Part shown: in pieces, positions 50,667-59,877 of the stretch
How positions within the stretch are numbered: the stretch's first letter is position 1
How the letters are laid out: each line of letters begins with the position of its first letter
NCBI RefSeq assembly: GCF_013177455.1
Contig: NZ_CP053660.1
Location: 2,852,001-2,916,000, forward strand
Origin: Nocardioides marmotae
GTDB taxonomy: Bacteria; Actinomycetota; Actinomycetes; Propionibacteriales; Nocardioidaceae
DNA: 64,000 nucleotides
Direction: 5' to 3'
Notes under the pieces: model-generated
What the model was told of the DNA's origin: nothing
Database searches by the model: none
Seen by the model: the letters and a program-made list of their open reading frames with translations, nothing else
Position numbers and translations under genes: made by a program

Positions 50667-53654
50667 TTACCCCCAGAAGACGCGGTCGACCACGGCCGTC
50701 GCGCGGCGGACCCGGCGCAGGTGGTCGTTGACCATCGCGTCGGTCTCCCCCGTCGGGTAGCCCAGGATGCTCGCGACCGCCGCCCGCTCGCGCGCGTCGC
50801 GCGGCAGCTGGTCCGACGGCGTGCCACGCACCAGCGTGACGGCGTTGCGGGTGCGGCTGACGTGACGCCAGGTCTCCTGGAGCACGTCGGCGTCCGCGGC
50901 GTCGAGGAGCCCGGCGTCCCGGGCGGCGTCGAGCGCCTCCATGGTCCGGGTCGTGCGCAGCCCCGCCACCTGGCCCGCGTGGCGCATCTGGAGCAGCTGC
51001 ACGGTCCACTCGATGTCGGCGAGCCCGCCCCGCCCGAGCTTGAGGTGCATCTGCGGGTCGGCGCCGCGCGGCAGCCGCTCGCGGTCCACGCGCGCCTTGA
51101 TCCGGCGCACCTCCAGGACGTCGTCCTCGGAGATGCCGTCCTCGGGGAAGCGCAGCGGGTCGATCAGCTCCTCGAACCGGCGGCGCAGGTCGAGGTCGCC
51201 GACCGCGGCGTCGGCGCGCAGCAGTGCCTGGGCCTCCCAGACCATCGACCACTTGGCGTAGTAGGCGGCGTAGGAGTCGAGGGTGCGGACCATCGCGCCC
51301 TGCCTGCCCTCGGGGCGCAGGTCGGCGTCGACCACCAGCGGCGGGTCGCCCCCGGGCAGCGCCAGGAGCCGGCGCAGCTCGTTGACCACCGCCTGGGCGT
51401 ACGACGACGCGCGCTGCGGGTCCGCGCCGGGCACCGGCTCGTGCACGAACAGCACGTCCGCGTCGGAGCCGTAGGACAGCTCGAAGCCGCCGTACCGACC
51501 CATCGCGACGATCGCGATCCGCGTGGGCGGCTCCTCGAACCCCCGCTGCCGGGCCACGTCGCGGCCGACGACGTCGAGGGTGACCTCGAGGGTCGCGTCG
51601 GTGAGCCGGCTCAGTGCGGCGCCGACGGTGTCGACCCCGGTGTGCCCGACCAGGTCGCCGGCGGCGATCCGGAACAGCTCCCGGCGGCGCACGGCTCGCA
51701 CCGCGCGCACCGCCTTCTCCAGGTCCTGCTGGCGGTGCGCGGACGCGGCCATCTCCTCGACGAGCGCCTCGGCGCCGATCGGCGCGAGGTCCTCGCCGAG
51801 GATCCGCACGCCCTGCGGCTCACGCTCGAGGAGGCTGGTGGCGTACCGCGACCGGGAGAGCACCAGGGCGAGCCGCTGGGCGACCTGGCCCTCGTCGCGG
51901 AGCATCTTGAGGTACCAGTGGCTGTCGCCGAGGGCCTCGCTGATCCGCCGGAACCCGAACAGTCCGGAGTCGGGGTCGGGGCCCTCGGAGAACCACTGCA
52001 GCATCACCGGCAGCAGCGCCCGCTGGATGGTGGCGCGGCGCGAGACCCCCGAGGTGAGCGCCTCGAGGTGGCGCAGCGCGGCCTGGGCGTCGAAGAACCC
52101 GAGCGCCGCGAGCCGCTCCCCCGCCGCCGCGGTCGAGAGCCGGACGCCGGGCCCGGGGATCGCGGCGACGGCCTCGAGCAGCGGCCGGTAGAAGATCTTC
52201 TCGTGCAGCCGGCGCACCTCGCGGCGGTGGTGCTGCCACTCCTTGTCCAGCGCGGCGGCGGAGTCGCGGAGGTAGCCCATGCTGCGGCCCAGCCGGCGCA
52301 TCGCCTCCTCGTCCTCGGGCACCACGTGGGTGCGCCGCAGCTGGAAGAGCTGGATGCGGTGCTCGAGCGCGCGGAGGAAGGCGTAGGCCTCGTGCAGCGC
52401 CTCGCCGTCCTCGCGGCCGACGTACCCGCCCCGGGTCAGCTCGGCGAGCGCGCTCAGGGTGGCGGTGGCGCGGATCGCCTCGTCGCCGCGGCCGTGCACG
52501 AGCTGGAGCAGCTGCACGGCGAACTCGACGTCGCGCAGCCCGCCCGAGCCGAGCTTGAGCTGGCGGTCAGCCTCCCGGGCGGGGATGTGCTCGACGACCC
52601 GGCGGCGCATCGCGCGGGTGTCGGCGACGAAGCCCTCCCGCTCCGCCGCGCTCCACACCATCGGCGAGACCATCTCGACGTACGCCGCGCCCAGCGCACG
52701 GTCGCCGGCCACCGGGCGCGCCTTGAGCAGCGCCTGGAACTCCCAGGTCTTCGCCCACCGCTCGTAGTAGCCCTGGTGGCTGGCCAGGGTGCGGGTCAGC
52801 GGCCCGGCCTTGCCCTCGGGGCGCAGGGCGGCGTCGACGGGCCAGATGGTGCCCTCGGCGGTCTGGTCGGAGCACACCTGCATGAGGTTGCTGGCCAGCT
52901 GGGTCGCGGCGCGCAGCGCGGCGTGGTCCTCGGCCCCCTCAGCGGTCTCGTGGACGAAGACGACGTCGACGTCGGAGACGTAGTTGAGCTCGTGCCCGCC
53001 GCACTTGCCCATCGCGATGACGGCCAGGCGCGCCAGGCCCGCCGGCGCCCCCACCCGCTGGCGGGCGACGGCGAGCGCGGCCTCCAGCGTGCCGGCGGCG
53101 AGGTCGCTGAGCTCGGCGGCGGCGTCGTCGACACCGAGGGCGTGGGCCAGGTCGCGGGCGGCCAGGCGGAGCAGCAGCCGGCGGTACTCCACCCGCAGCG
53201 CGTCGAGCGCCTGCGCGTCGGGCAGCGTGGCGACGGGCTCGGCGGCGTCCGGGTCCGCGCCCACGCTGGCCAGCAGCGACGCGCGCAGGGCGTACGCCGC
53301 CGGGCGGGTCGAGCCGAGCGTGGGGTCGGTGAGCTCGCGCCAGTGCTCCGGGTGCCGGCACAGGTGGTCGCCGAGCGCCGCGGAGGCGCCGAGCACGCAC
53401 AGCAGCCGCATCGCGGTGCCCTCGTCGTCGGCGAGCGCCTCGACCATCGCGGCGGGGTCGTCGCCGGCCTCCGCGAGGGCCTCGGCGAGCCGGACCAGGG
53501 CGCCGAGGGCGAGGTCGGGGTCCGCGGTGCGGGAGAGCAGGTGGAGGAGCTCCTCGGCGGTGGGCCCGAGGGCGTGCAGGTGCGCGAGGGCGGCCTCGGG
53601 ATCGAGGAACCCCAGCCGGAGCAGGGCCCCCTTGGAGGTCGCCTTGCGGTTCAC
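50667..53654 (-). CDS. glnE: Bifunctional glutamine synthetase adenylyltransferase/deadenylase
   Basis: 995 residues, full length for GlnE. The two nucleotidyltransferase halves both keep the metal motif: MGKCGGHELNYVSDVDVV in the N-terminal adenylyl-removing half and MGRYGGFELSYGSDADVL in the C-terminal adenylylating half; helical domains separate them. It adds or removes AMP on the type I glutamine synthetase (GlnA1) according to nitrogen status. The GTG overlaps the amidotransferase stop. Adjacent glnA2 lacks the target Tyr, so the substrate GlnA1 is encoded elsewhere. Confidence 0.93.
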   Translation of the reverse strand: MNRKATSKGALLRLGFLDPEAALAHLHALGPTAEELLHLLSRTADPDLALGALVRLAEALAEAGDDPAAMVEALADDEGTAMRLLCVLGASAALGDHLCRHPEHWRELTDPTLGSTRPAAYALRASLLASVGADPDAAEPVATLPDAQALDALRVEYRRLLLRLAARDLAHALGVDDAAAELSDLAAGTLEAALAVARQRVGAPAGLARLAVIAMGKCGGHELNYVSDVDVVFVHETAEGAEDHAALRAATQLASNLMQVCSDQTAEGTIWPVDAALRPEGKAGPLTRTLASHQGYYERWAKTWEFQALLKARPVAGDRALGAAYVEMVSPMVWSAAEREGFVADTRAMRRRVVEHIPAREADRQLKLGSGGLRDVEFAVQLLQLVHGRGDEAIRATATLSALAELTRGGYVGREDGEALHEAYAFLRALEHRIQLFQLRRTHVVPEDEEAMRRLGRSMGYLRDSAAALDKEWQHHRREVRRLHEKIFYRPLLEAVAAIPGPGVRLSTAAAGERLAALGFFDAQAALRHLEALTSGVSRRATIQRALLPVMLQWFSEGPDPDSGLFGFRRISEALGDSHWYLKMLRDEGQVAQRLALVLSRSRYATSLLEREPQGVRILGEDLAPIGAEALVEEMAASAHRQQDLEKAVRAVRAVRRRELFRIAAGDLVGHTGVDTVGAALSRLTDATLEVTLDVVGRDVARQRGFEEPPTRIAIVAMGRYGGFELSYGSDADVLFVHEPVPGADPQRASSYAQAVVNELRRLLALPGGDPPLVVDADLRPEGRQGAMVRTLDSYAAYYAKWSMVWEAQALLRADAAVGDLDLRRRFEELIDPLRFPEDGISEDDVLEVRRIKARVDRERLPRGADPQMHLKLGRGGLADIEWTVQLLQMRHAGQVAGLRTTRTMEALDAARDAGLLDAADADVLQETWRHVSRTRNAVTLVRGTPSDQLPRDARERAAVASILGYPTGETDAMVNDHLRRVRRATAVVDRVFWG

Positions 53655-54400
53655 CGGGGCTCCCCGGCTCCGGCGGTCTCAGCCAGCTCGGCGAACCGGT
53701 GGGCGACCGGCGCCCAGGCGTCCTCGAGCTCGGGCCGGGCGACCTCGATGTCCGCGAGCAGCCGCTCCTGGTCGATCCCGCGGGCCTCGTGGGACCCGCG
53801 GTCGTCCTCGGCCCAGGGCCGCAGCACCTCGGCCGTCACCTCGGGGTGGAGCTGGAGGCCCCAGGCCGCCGGGGCGAACCGGGCGGCCTGCACGGCGCCG
53901 TCGGCGGTGCGGGCGAGCACGACCGCGCCGGCGGGCAGCGCGGTCACCACGTCGTTGTTCCAGTGCACCCCGCGCCGGGCGCCGGCGGTCAGCCCGCCCA
54001 CGAGGGGGTCGTCGGCGGCCGCGTCGGTCCAGCCGACCTCGAGCAGCCCGAGCTGCTGCCCGCGCGGGTTGACCGCGACGGTGCCGCCGAGCGCGCCCGC
54101 GACCAGCTGGTGGCCCAGGCAGATGCCGAGCGTGGGCACGCCGGCCGCCACCGCCGCGCGGACCAGCTCCTTGGTGGGCGCCAGCCAGGCGTGGCGGTCC
54201 TCGTCCTCGGCGCCCATCGGGCCGCCGAGCACGAGCAGGGCGTCGTGCGTGAGCCGGCCGGGCAGCGGGTCGGGCAGCGGGTCGCCCGCGTAGGGCCGGG
54301 CGACGTCGAGGGTGCAGCCCGCGGCGGCGAGCCAGTCGCCGACGAGGGCGGGCGGGCAGTCGGCGGCGTGCTCGACGACGAGCACCCGGGGGCCGGTCAC
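53651..54400 (-). CDS. Class I glutamine amidotransferase-like protein
   Basis: 249 residues from a GTG. The triad is visible as Cys in GICLGHQL, and His and Glu in LQLHPEV. The layout is that of stand-alone GMP-synthase-like amidotransferases. It sits between a membrane protein and glnE with 4-bp overlaps on both sides. It may release ammonia from glutamine or a gamma-glutamyl compound, in keeping with the nitrogen context; partner or substrate is unknown. Confidence 0.85.
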   Translation of the reverse strand: MTGPRVLVVEHAADCPPALVGDWLAAAGCTLDVARPYAGDPLPDPLPGRLTHDALLVLGGPMGAEDEDRHAWLAPTKELVRAAVAAGVPTLGICLGHQLVAGALGGTVAVNPRGQQLGLLEVGWTDAAADDPLVGGLTAGARRGVHWNNDVVTALPAGAVVLARTADGAVQAARFAPAAWGLQLHPEVTAEVLRPWAEDDRGSHEARGIDQERLLADIEVARPELEDAWAPVAHRFAELAETAGAGEPR

Positions 54401-54810
54401 GGGCGGTGGCCCTTCGGGACGCCGGGCCCGGCGTCGAGCGAGGGGTCGTCGGCGATCAGCGCGAGGAACAACAGGCTCAGCGCCACCACGATGGCGACGA
54501 AGCCGAGCTGCCCGACGACCACCGAGGCCGGCAGGAGCAGCACCGCGGCGACCACGCAGGCGCGCTTGGCCGCGGCCGAGCGGGAGGGCAGCAGCCGCAG
54601 CGCGAGCCCGGTCGAGGCGAGGACGACCGCGGCGACGACCGCCACGGACACGCCGTACGTCAGCGCGTCGGCGTCGTCGGGCACGACCCCGACGAGCACC
54701 CACACGGCGTACGCCGCGACGACCGCGCCGACGCCGAGGGCGACGTACAGCGCGAGCCGGAGGCGTCGCGTGCGGTCCTGGCTGTAGACGACCGTGCCGG
54801 TGGTGGTCAC
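54397..54810 (-). CDS. Small multi-helix membrane protein of the glnA2-glnE operon
   Basis: 137 residues with about four hydrophobic helices (near 18-40, 50-70, 85-100, 103-122). GTG start 4 bp after the glnA2 stop; the end overlaps the amidotransferase. No motif recognised. Its fixed place between two nitrogen genes suggests a role tied to the operon, but this is inference. Confidence 0.7.
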   Translation of the reverse strand: MTTTGTVVYSQDRTRRLRLALYVALGVGAVVAAYAVWVLVGVVPDDADALTYGVSVAVVAAVVLASTGLALRLLPSRSAAAKRACVVAAVLLLPASVVVGQLGFVAIVVALSLLFLALIADDPSLDAGPGVPKGHRP

Positions 54811-54814
54811 GGGC

Positions 54815-56152
54815 TCAGATGACCGGGAGCATCCGGTCCCGCTCGAAGGCGGAGACCTGGCCGCGGTACTCGTCCCACTCCACGCGCTTGTTGCGGAGGA
54901 AGAAGTCGAAGACCTGCTCGCCGAGGGTCTCGGCCAGCAGCTCGGAGGTCTCGGCGATCGTGATCGCCTCGTTGAGGTTCTTCGGCAGCGGCTCGATGCC
55001 CAGGGCGGTGCGCTCCCGCTCGGTCAGCGACCACACGTCGTCCTCGGCCTCGCGGGGCAGCTCGTAGCCCTCCTCGATGCCCTTCATGCCGGCGGCGAGG
55101 ACCGCGGCGTAGGCGAGGTAGGGGTTGCAGGCCGCGTCGATGGTGCGCAGCTCGACCCGCGTGGACTGGCCCTTGTTCGGCTTGTACATGGGCACCCGCA
55201 CCATCGCGGAGCGGTTGTTGTGGCCCCAGCAGATGTAGGAGGGGGCCTCGCCGCCGAACATCATCCGCTTGTAGCTGTTGACCCACTGGTTGGTGACCAC
55301 GCTGATCTCGCGGGCGTGGCGCAGGACGCCGGCGATGAACTGCCGGCCGGTCTGGGAGAGCTGGTACTGCGCGCCGGCCTCGTAGAAGGCGTTCTGGTCG
55401 CCCTCGAAGAGCGAGACGTGGGTGTGCATGCCCGAGCCCGGGTGGGTGGTGAACGGCTTGGGCATGAAGCTGGCCCAGATGCCCTGGCCCAGCGCGACCT
55501 CGCGGATGACGGTGCGGAAGGTCATGATGTTGTCGGCGGTGGTCAGCGCGTCGGCGTACCGCAGGTCGATCTCCTGCTGGCCCGGGCCGGCCTCGTGGTG
55601 GCTGAACTCCACCGAGATGCCCATCGACTCCAGCATCGTGATCGCCTCGCGCCGGAAGTCGGCGCCCTTGGACTGCGCGGTGTGGTCGAAGTAGCCGCTG
55701 CGGTCGACCGGCACCGGCTCGTCGCCGGCCTCCGGGACGCTCTTGAACAGGTAGAACTCGATCTCGGGGTGGGTGTAGAAGGTGAACCCGCGGTCGGCCG
55801 CCTTGCCCAGGGTCCGCTTGAGGACGTAGCGGGGATCGGCGTACGACGGCGAGCCGTCGGGCATCTCGATGTCGCAGAACATCCGCGCCGTCGAGGGACC
55901 GTCGCCGCGCCACGGCAGGATCTGGAACGTCGAGGGGTCCGGCTTGGCGAGCATGTCGGACTCGAAGACCCGGGCGAAGCCCTCGATCGCCGATCCGTCG
56001 AAGCCGATGCCCTCGGCGAACGCGCCCTCGAGCTCGGCCGGCGCCACCGCGACGGACTTCAGGGAGCCCAGCACGTCGGTGAACCAGAGCCGGACGAACC
56101 GGACGTCACGTTCCTCGAGACTGCGGAGAACGAAGTCTTCCTGCTTGCCCAT
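54815..56152 (-). CDS. glnA2: Type I glutamine synthetase, GlnA2 group
   Basis: 445 residues, the GSI-alpha length. Signature segments are GFDGSAIEGF, the active-site loops ending KPFTTHPGSGMHTHVSLF, and the ammonia/glutamate-site NRSAMVRVP. The adenylylation site of GSI-beta enzymes (KNLY..PPEE) reads KNLNEAITI here, so the target Tyr is missing and the enzyme is not a GlnE substrate. This matches GlnA2 of mycobacteria, also adjacent to glnE. It makes glutamine from glutamate and ammonia; some paralogues use other amines. First gene of a five-gene transcript. Confidence 0.9.
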   Translation of the reverse strand: MGKQEDFVLRSLEERDVRFVRLWFTDVLGSLKSVAVAPAELEGAFAEGIGFDGSAIEGFARVFESDMLAKPDPSTFQILPWRGDGPSTARMFCDIEMPDGSPSYADPRYVLKRTLGKAADRGFTFYTHPEIEFYLFKSVPEAGDEPVPVDRSGYFDHTAQSKGADFRREAITMLESMGISVEFSHHEAGPGQQEIDLRYADALTTADNIMTFRTVIREVALGQGIWASFMPKPFTTHPGSGMHTHVSLFEGDQNAFYEAGAQYQLSQTGRQFIAGVLRHAREISVVTNQWVNSYKRMMFGGEAPSYICWGHNNRSAMVRVPMYKPNKGQSTRVELRTIDAACNPYLAYAAVLAAGMKGIEEGYELPREAEDDVWSLTERERTALGIEPLPKNLNEAITIAETSELLAETLGEQVFDFFLRNKRVEWDEYRGQVSAFERDRMLPVI

Positions 56153-56203
56153 GGCGCCAGCCTAGGGCCGGTCCTCGCCGACATGTGACCGGGACCCCAC
56201 CAC

Positions 56204-56269
56204 GTGGCACTCCTGCAGGGTCGAGGTGGCAGTGCTGCAGGGTCGAGGTGGCAGTGCTGCAGCGTCGGG
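56204..56269. repeat. Three 22-bp tandem repeats upstream of glnA2
   Basis: Units at 56204-56225, 56226-56247 and 56248-56269, each containing CTGCAG; the middle copy differs from the others by a few bases. They begin 51 bp upstream of the glnA2 start and extend away from it. Possible operator array or slippage product. Confidence 0.8.
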
Positions 56270-56368
56270 GCCGAGTACGCCGCGAGCGGCCGCCGGCGTA
56301 CCGGCGACCGCTCGAGGTCGGATGAGGCTGTGGAGCTGTCGGTGCGTTCCGGGCCAGCGGGCCTCGGG

Positions 56369-57055
56369 TCAGCGGTTGTCGGCGGCGCGCTGGGTGGCGT
56401 CGAAGACCATGTTCACGGTGTCGCTCTGGCCCTGGAACTCGTCGTCCGCGGCCATGGGGAACGTCAGCGTCACCCGCAGGTTCGAGACCTTCGCGTCCGT
56501 GTTCAGCGCCGTGGTCGCCGCGGCCAGGTCCAGGTTCGCACCCACCACCGGACGCGAGGCCAGCACCTGGGTGGTGGTGCCGGCGCACTTCAGGGCCCCG
56601 TTGGCCTTGGCCGGGTCGACCTTCACCCAGGCCACCGAGCACTGGTCGACCGTCATCTGCAGACCGTTGGTGATGTCGGTGGTCAGCAGGTTGTCCGCCG
56701 CGCCGGTCGTGGTCATCGTGACCGTCCCGAACTCCTCGTCGGTCGCGCCGCGGGTCAGCACCACGTCGCGCTCGATCGTGTCACCGGGCACCAGGCCGGC
56801 CACCGCGATCTCCGGGCCCTGCGTGCTCGTGCCCAGGTCCAGGTTGATCCGGCCCGCGTCGACCTGCTCCGAAGCCGAGGTGGTCGAGGTGAACGCACCG
56901 AAGGTGCCCAGACCCGCCACCGACGCAGCACCCGCGACCAGCGCCACCGAGGCCACGATCTTGACCGCCGTGGTCCGGCTGCGACGCGAGACCTTCGGGC
57001 CGGTCACGGCCTTGCGGGAGGTGGCGGCCTTGCGGGAGGTGGTGGTGGAGGTCAT
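56369..57055 (-). CDS. TasA/camelysin-like SipW-dependent exported protein
   Basis: 228 residues. A basic Ser/Arg/Lys N-terminus with a repeated TSRKA unit precedes a hydrophobic segment (31-50) and the SipW-type cleavage context GTFGAFTSTTSA. The mature beta-rich part starts VDAGRINLDLG and contains GLVPGDTIERDVVLTR, the jellyroll pattern of TasA and camelysin proteins. Two Cys (DQCSV, LKCAG) may pair. TasA proteins form extracellular fibres in Bacillus. The promoter is nearly identical to that of the sipW-type gene 7 kb away, so peptidase and substrate are probably co-regulated. Confidence 0.78.
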   Translation of the reverse strand: MTSTTTSRKAATSRKAVTGPKVSRRSRTTAVKIVASVALVAGAASVAGLGTFGAFTSTTSASEQVDAGRINLDLGTSTQGPEIAVAGLVPGDTIERDVVLTRGATDEEFGTVTMTTTGAADNLLTTDITNGLQMTVDQCSVAWVKVDPAKANGALKCAGTTTQVLASRPVVGANLDLAAATTALNTDAKVSNLRVTLTFPMAADDEFQGQSDTVNMVFDATQRAADNR

Positions 57056-57104
57056 CGGAGGAGCCTTTCGAGAAGGGGATCCGCCGGCATCTCCGGCGGG
57101 GTGT

Positions 57105-57187
57105 TCCTTGATGACCAGAACTCTGCCGCCCCCACATCAAGGCACCACCCGCCACAACCACGACGTTCCCTCAAGCCCTCCGCAAGA
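57105..57187 (-). promoter_or_regulatory. Conserved promoter module of the tasA-like gene
   Basis: CCTTGATG (57106-57113), CATCAAGG (57135-57142) and CTCAAG (57170) have exactly the spacing of the sipW promoter; a further CAAG at 57183 is 11 bp on. Core identity with the sipW copy is 33/38. The gene starts 51 bp away. Confidence 0.6.
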
Positions 57188-57235
57188 CCCCTGAAGTAGT
57201 CCGGCGGGGCATCCCGGCTCGACGTCCCGGCGCGG

Positions 57236-57625
57236 TCAGTGGGTCAGGGTGACCGTGCACTCCGCGCCGCCGGAGGCGGGCGTGGCGGTGGCGGTGAACC
57301 GGCCGCCGTCGCGGTCGGGCGTGGTGACCTCGACGCCGAGCTCGCCGTCCTCGTCCACGGTGCGGTTGCCCTCGAACAGCGAGTCACCGTCGCGGTCGAT
57401 GGTGATGATCCAGATCTGCTCGGCCCCGGTGGACGTCAGCTCGTAGTCGACCTCCAGCCCGTCGTTGCGGTCGTCGTCGCCCACCGAGAGCCGGGCGATC
57501 GCGTCCGAGCAGTCCTCCTGCGCGGAGGTCTCGTGCTCCTCGGCGAAGATGAAGTACCAGACGGCCGCGCTCGCGACGGCGATCGCCACGAGCACCCCGA
57601 CCGTCAACAAGACCCTGTTGCTCAC
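57236..57625 (-). CDS. Membrane-anchored extracytoplasmic protein
   Basis: 129 residues from a GTG: an N-terminal membrane anchor (residues 5-26, LLTVGVLVAIAVASAAVWYFIF) and an acidic beta-rich outer domain with two Cys (QEDCSDA, GAECTV) that may bond. No family recognised. It lies between nadE and the tasA-like gene on the same strand. Confidence 0.65.
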   Translation of the reverse strand: MSNRVLLTVGVLVAIAVASAAVWYFIFAEEHETSAQEDCSDAIARLSVGDDDRNDGLEVDYELTSTGAEQIWIITIDRDGDSLFEGNRTVDEDGELGVEVTTPDRDGGRFTATATPASGGAECTVTLTH

Positions 57626-57715
57626 CGCGACCCCTTCCGTCGGCCTCTGTCGACCCTGGACGGGTGCCGGCGTGGCCGGCAGGTCCGCTGGCCCGGGCGA
57701 CCGGGGCCGTTCGGC

Positions 57716-59785
57716 CTAGGCCTCGGGGACGTGCGCCTCGATCTCGGCGAGCCACGCGGTCGGCGTCGCGTCCGAGGGCATCCGCCAGTCGCCGCGGGGC
57801 GACATGGTGCCGCCGGCGGAGACCTTGGGGCCGTTCGGCAGGGCGGAGCGCTTGAACTGGCTGGAGAAGAAGCGCTGCACGAAGAGCACGAGCCACCGGC
57901 GGATCTCCGCGAGGTCGTACTCCGCGCGCCGGTGGTCGGGGAAGTTCGGCGGCCACTCCCCGGCGTCCTTGTCGTGCCAGGCGTGCCAGGCCAGGAAGGC
58001 GATCTTGGAGGGCGGCATGCCGTAGCGCAGCACGTGGAAGAGGGTGAAGTCCTGCAGGGAGTAGGGGCCGACGCTGTCCTCGGTGCGCTGCGGCAGCTTG
58101 TCCTCGCGGGTCGGGATCAGCTCGGGGGTGATCTCCTGCTCGAGGATCTCCCGGAGCACCTCGTTGGTCTCCTCCTCGAACTGGCCGCTCCCGATGACCC
58201 ACCGGATCAGGTGCTGGACGAGCGTCTTGGGCACCCCGGAGTTGACCGTGTAGTGCGACATCTGGTCGCCGACGCCGTACGTGCACCAGCCCAGCGCCAG
58301 CTCGGAGAGGTCGCCGGTGCCGAGCACGATGCCGCCGCGGTGGTTGGCGAGGCGGAAGAGGTAGTCGGTGCGCAGGCCGGCCTGGACGTTCTCGAAGGTG
58401 ATGTCGAAGACCTCCTCCCCGTCCGCGTAGGGGTGGCCGAGGTCCTCGAGCATCTGCGCGGCGGCCGGGGTGATGTCGATCTCCTCGAAGGTCACGCCCA
58501 GCGAGCGCGAGAGGCGCGTGGCGTAGGACTTCGTGGTGTCGCCGGTCGCGAAGCCCGGCAGCGTGAAGGCGTGGATGTCGCTGCGCGGCCGACCGAGCCG
58601 GTCCATCGCCCGCGCGGCCACGATCAGGGCGTGGGTGGAGTCCAGCCCGCCCGAGACGCCGATGACGACCTTGGGCTGGCCGATGGACTCCAGGCGGCGC
58701 TCGAGGCCGGAGACCTGGATGTTGTACGCCTCGTAGCAGTCCAGCGCGAGCCGCTCGGCGTCGTCGGGCACGAACGGGTAGCGGTCGACCTTGCGCCGCA
58801 GCCCGATGTCCCCGGTCGGCGGGTCCAGCTCGAACTCCACGGTGCGGAACTCCGCGTGCCCCGCATGGGTGCGGCGGTTGTCGTCGAACGTCGCGGTCCG
58901 CAGCCGCTCCAGCCGGCTGCGGTCCAGGTCGGTGTCGACGACCGTGCGGCGCGGGCCGTCGGGGAACCGCTCGGTCTCCCCCAGCAGCTCGCCGTGCTCG
59001 TAGACCATCGTCTGGCCGTCCCACGACAGGTCGGTGGTCGACTCCCCCTGGCCCGCCGCCGCATAGACGTACGTCGCCAGGCAGCGCGACGAGGCCGACC
59101 GGGCCAGCAGCTTGCGGTCCTCGGCGCGGCCGACCGTGATCGGGCTGCCGGAGAGGTTGGCCAGCACCGTCGCGCCGGCGAGCGCGGCCTCGGCGCTGGG
59201 CGGGATGGGGACCCACATGTCCTCGCACACCTCGACGTGGAGGACGAGCCCGCGCACGTCGGTCGCGGCGAAGAGCAGGTCGGCGCCCAGCGGCACCTCC
59301 TGGCCGGCGACGACGGTCGTGCCGCCGAGGTCGTCGCCGGGGGCGAACCAGCGGCGCTCGTAGAACTCGCGGTAGTTCGGCAGGTAGGACTTCGGCGCGA
59401 CGCCGAGCACCCGCCCGCGGTGGATCACCACCGCGGCGTTGAGCACCCGGTTGCCGTGGGTCAGCGGAGCCCCGACGACGATGACGGGGAGCAGGTCCTC
59501 CGAGGCCGCGACGACGTCGGCCAGCGCGTCCTCGACGGCGTCGAGCAGCACGTCCTGGAGGAAGAGGTCCTCGGCGGAGTAGCCGCTCAGGCACAGCTCG
59601 GGGAAGACCGCGACGGCGACGCCCTCCTCCGCGCACTCCCGCGCCTGGACGATCACCGACCGCGCGTTGGCGGCCGGGTCGCCGAGCGCGACGGGCATCG
59701 TGCAGGCCGCGACGCGCGCGAACCCGTGGGCGTAGGCGGAGTAGAAGTCCACGTCGGGGAGTTTCCCAGGTCCGCGGCCCGCCAT
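57716..59785 (-). CDS. nadE: Glutamine-dependent NAD+ synthetase
   Basis: 689 residues, the two-domain actinobacterial form. The N-terminal nitrilase-like glutaminase has the Glu-Lys-Cys triad in [24 protein letters not shown] and HVEVCEDMW. The C-terminal synthetase has the PP-loop SGGLDSTHA and [12 protein letters not shown]. It amidates nicotinate adenine dinucleotide using ammonia channelled from glutamine. Homology to mycobacterial NadE starts at [10 protein letters not shown], about 12 residues after the chosen ATG, so a later start cannot be excluded. The upstream gap holds a twice-repeated GATGAGTCCGGC (59800 and 59823). Confidence 0.93.
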   Translation of the reverse strand: MAGRGPGKLPDVDFYSAYAHGFARVAACTMPVALGDPAANARSVIVQARECAEEGVAVAVFPELCLSGYSAEDLFLQDVLLDAVEDALADVVAASEDLLPVIVVGAPLTHGNRVLNAAVVIHRGRVLGVAPKSYLPNYREFYERRWFAPGDDLGGTTVVAGQEVPLGADLLFAATDVRGLVLHVEVCEDMWVPIPPSAEAALAGATVLANLSGSPITVGRAEDRKLLARSASSRCLATYVYAAAGQGESTTDLSWDGQTMVYEHGELLGETERFPDGPRRTVVDTDLDRSRLERLRTATFDDNRRTHAGHAEFRTVEFELDPPTGDIGLRRKVDRYPFVPDDAERLALDCYEAYNIQVSGLERRLESIGQPKVVIGVSGGLDSTHALIVAARAMDRLGRPRSDIHAFTLPGFATGDTTKSYATRLSRSLGVTFEEIDITPAAAQMLEDLGHPYADGEEVFDITFENVQAGLRTDYLFRLANHRGGIVLGTGDLSELALGWCTYGVGDQMSHYTVNSGVPKTLVQHLIRWVIGSGQFEEETNEVLREILEQEITPELIPTREDKLPQRTEDSVGPYSLQDFTLFHVLRYGMPPSKIAFLAWHAWHDKDAGEWPPNFPDHRRAEYDLAEIRRWLVLFVQRFFSSQFKRSALPNGPKVSAGGTMSPRGDWRMPSDATPTAWLAEIEAHVPEA

Positions 59786-59877
59786 GCGCGCAGGCCGAGG
59801 ATGAGTCCGGCAGGGGTCCGGCGATGAGTCCGGCGGCCGCGGCCGGTCGGAGGTGGCACCCGACCCGAGGAGCAGCC

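Noticed and set aside
49752..54293. A 1513-codon open frame on the plus strand
   Set aside because: It is antisense to glnE, the amidotransferase and neighbours, has Arg/Gly/Val-rich composition and no motifs; long open frames opposite real genes are expected at this GC content.
56204..56269. CRISPR array
   Set aside because: The units are contiguous without spacers and there are no cas genes.
22038..57142. A common regulatory word, CATCAAGG/CCTTGATG, linking the 22.04-kb hairpin with the tasA-like promoter
   Set aside because: Only 8 bp are shared, flanking bases and spacing differ, and the hairpin lies between gene ends rather than in a promoter; likely chance.
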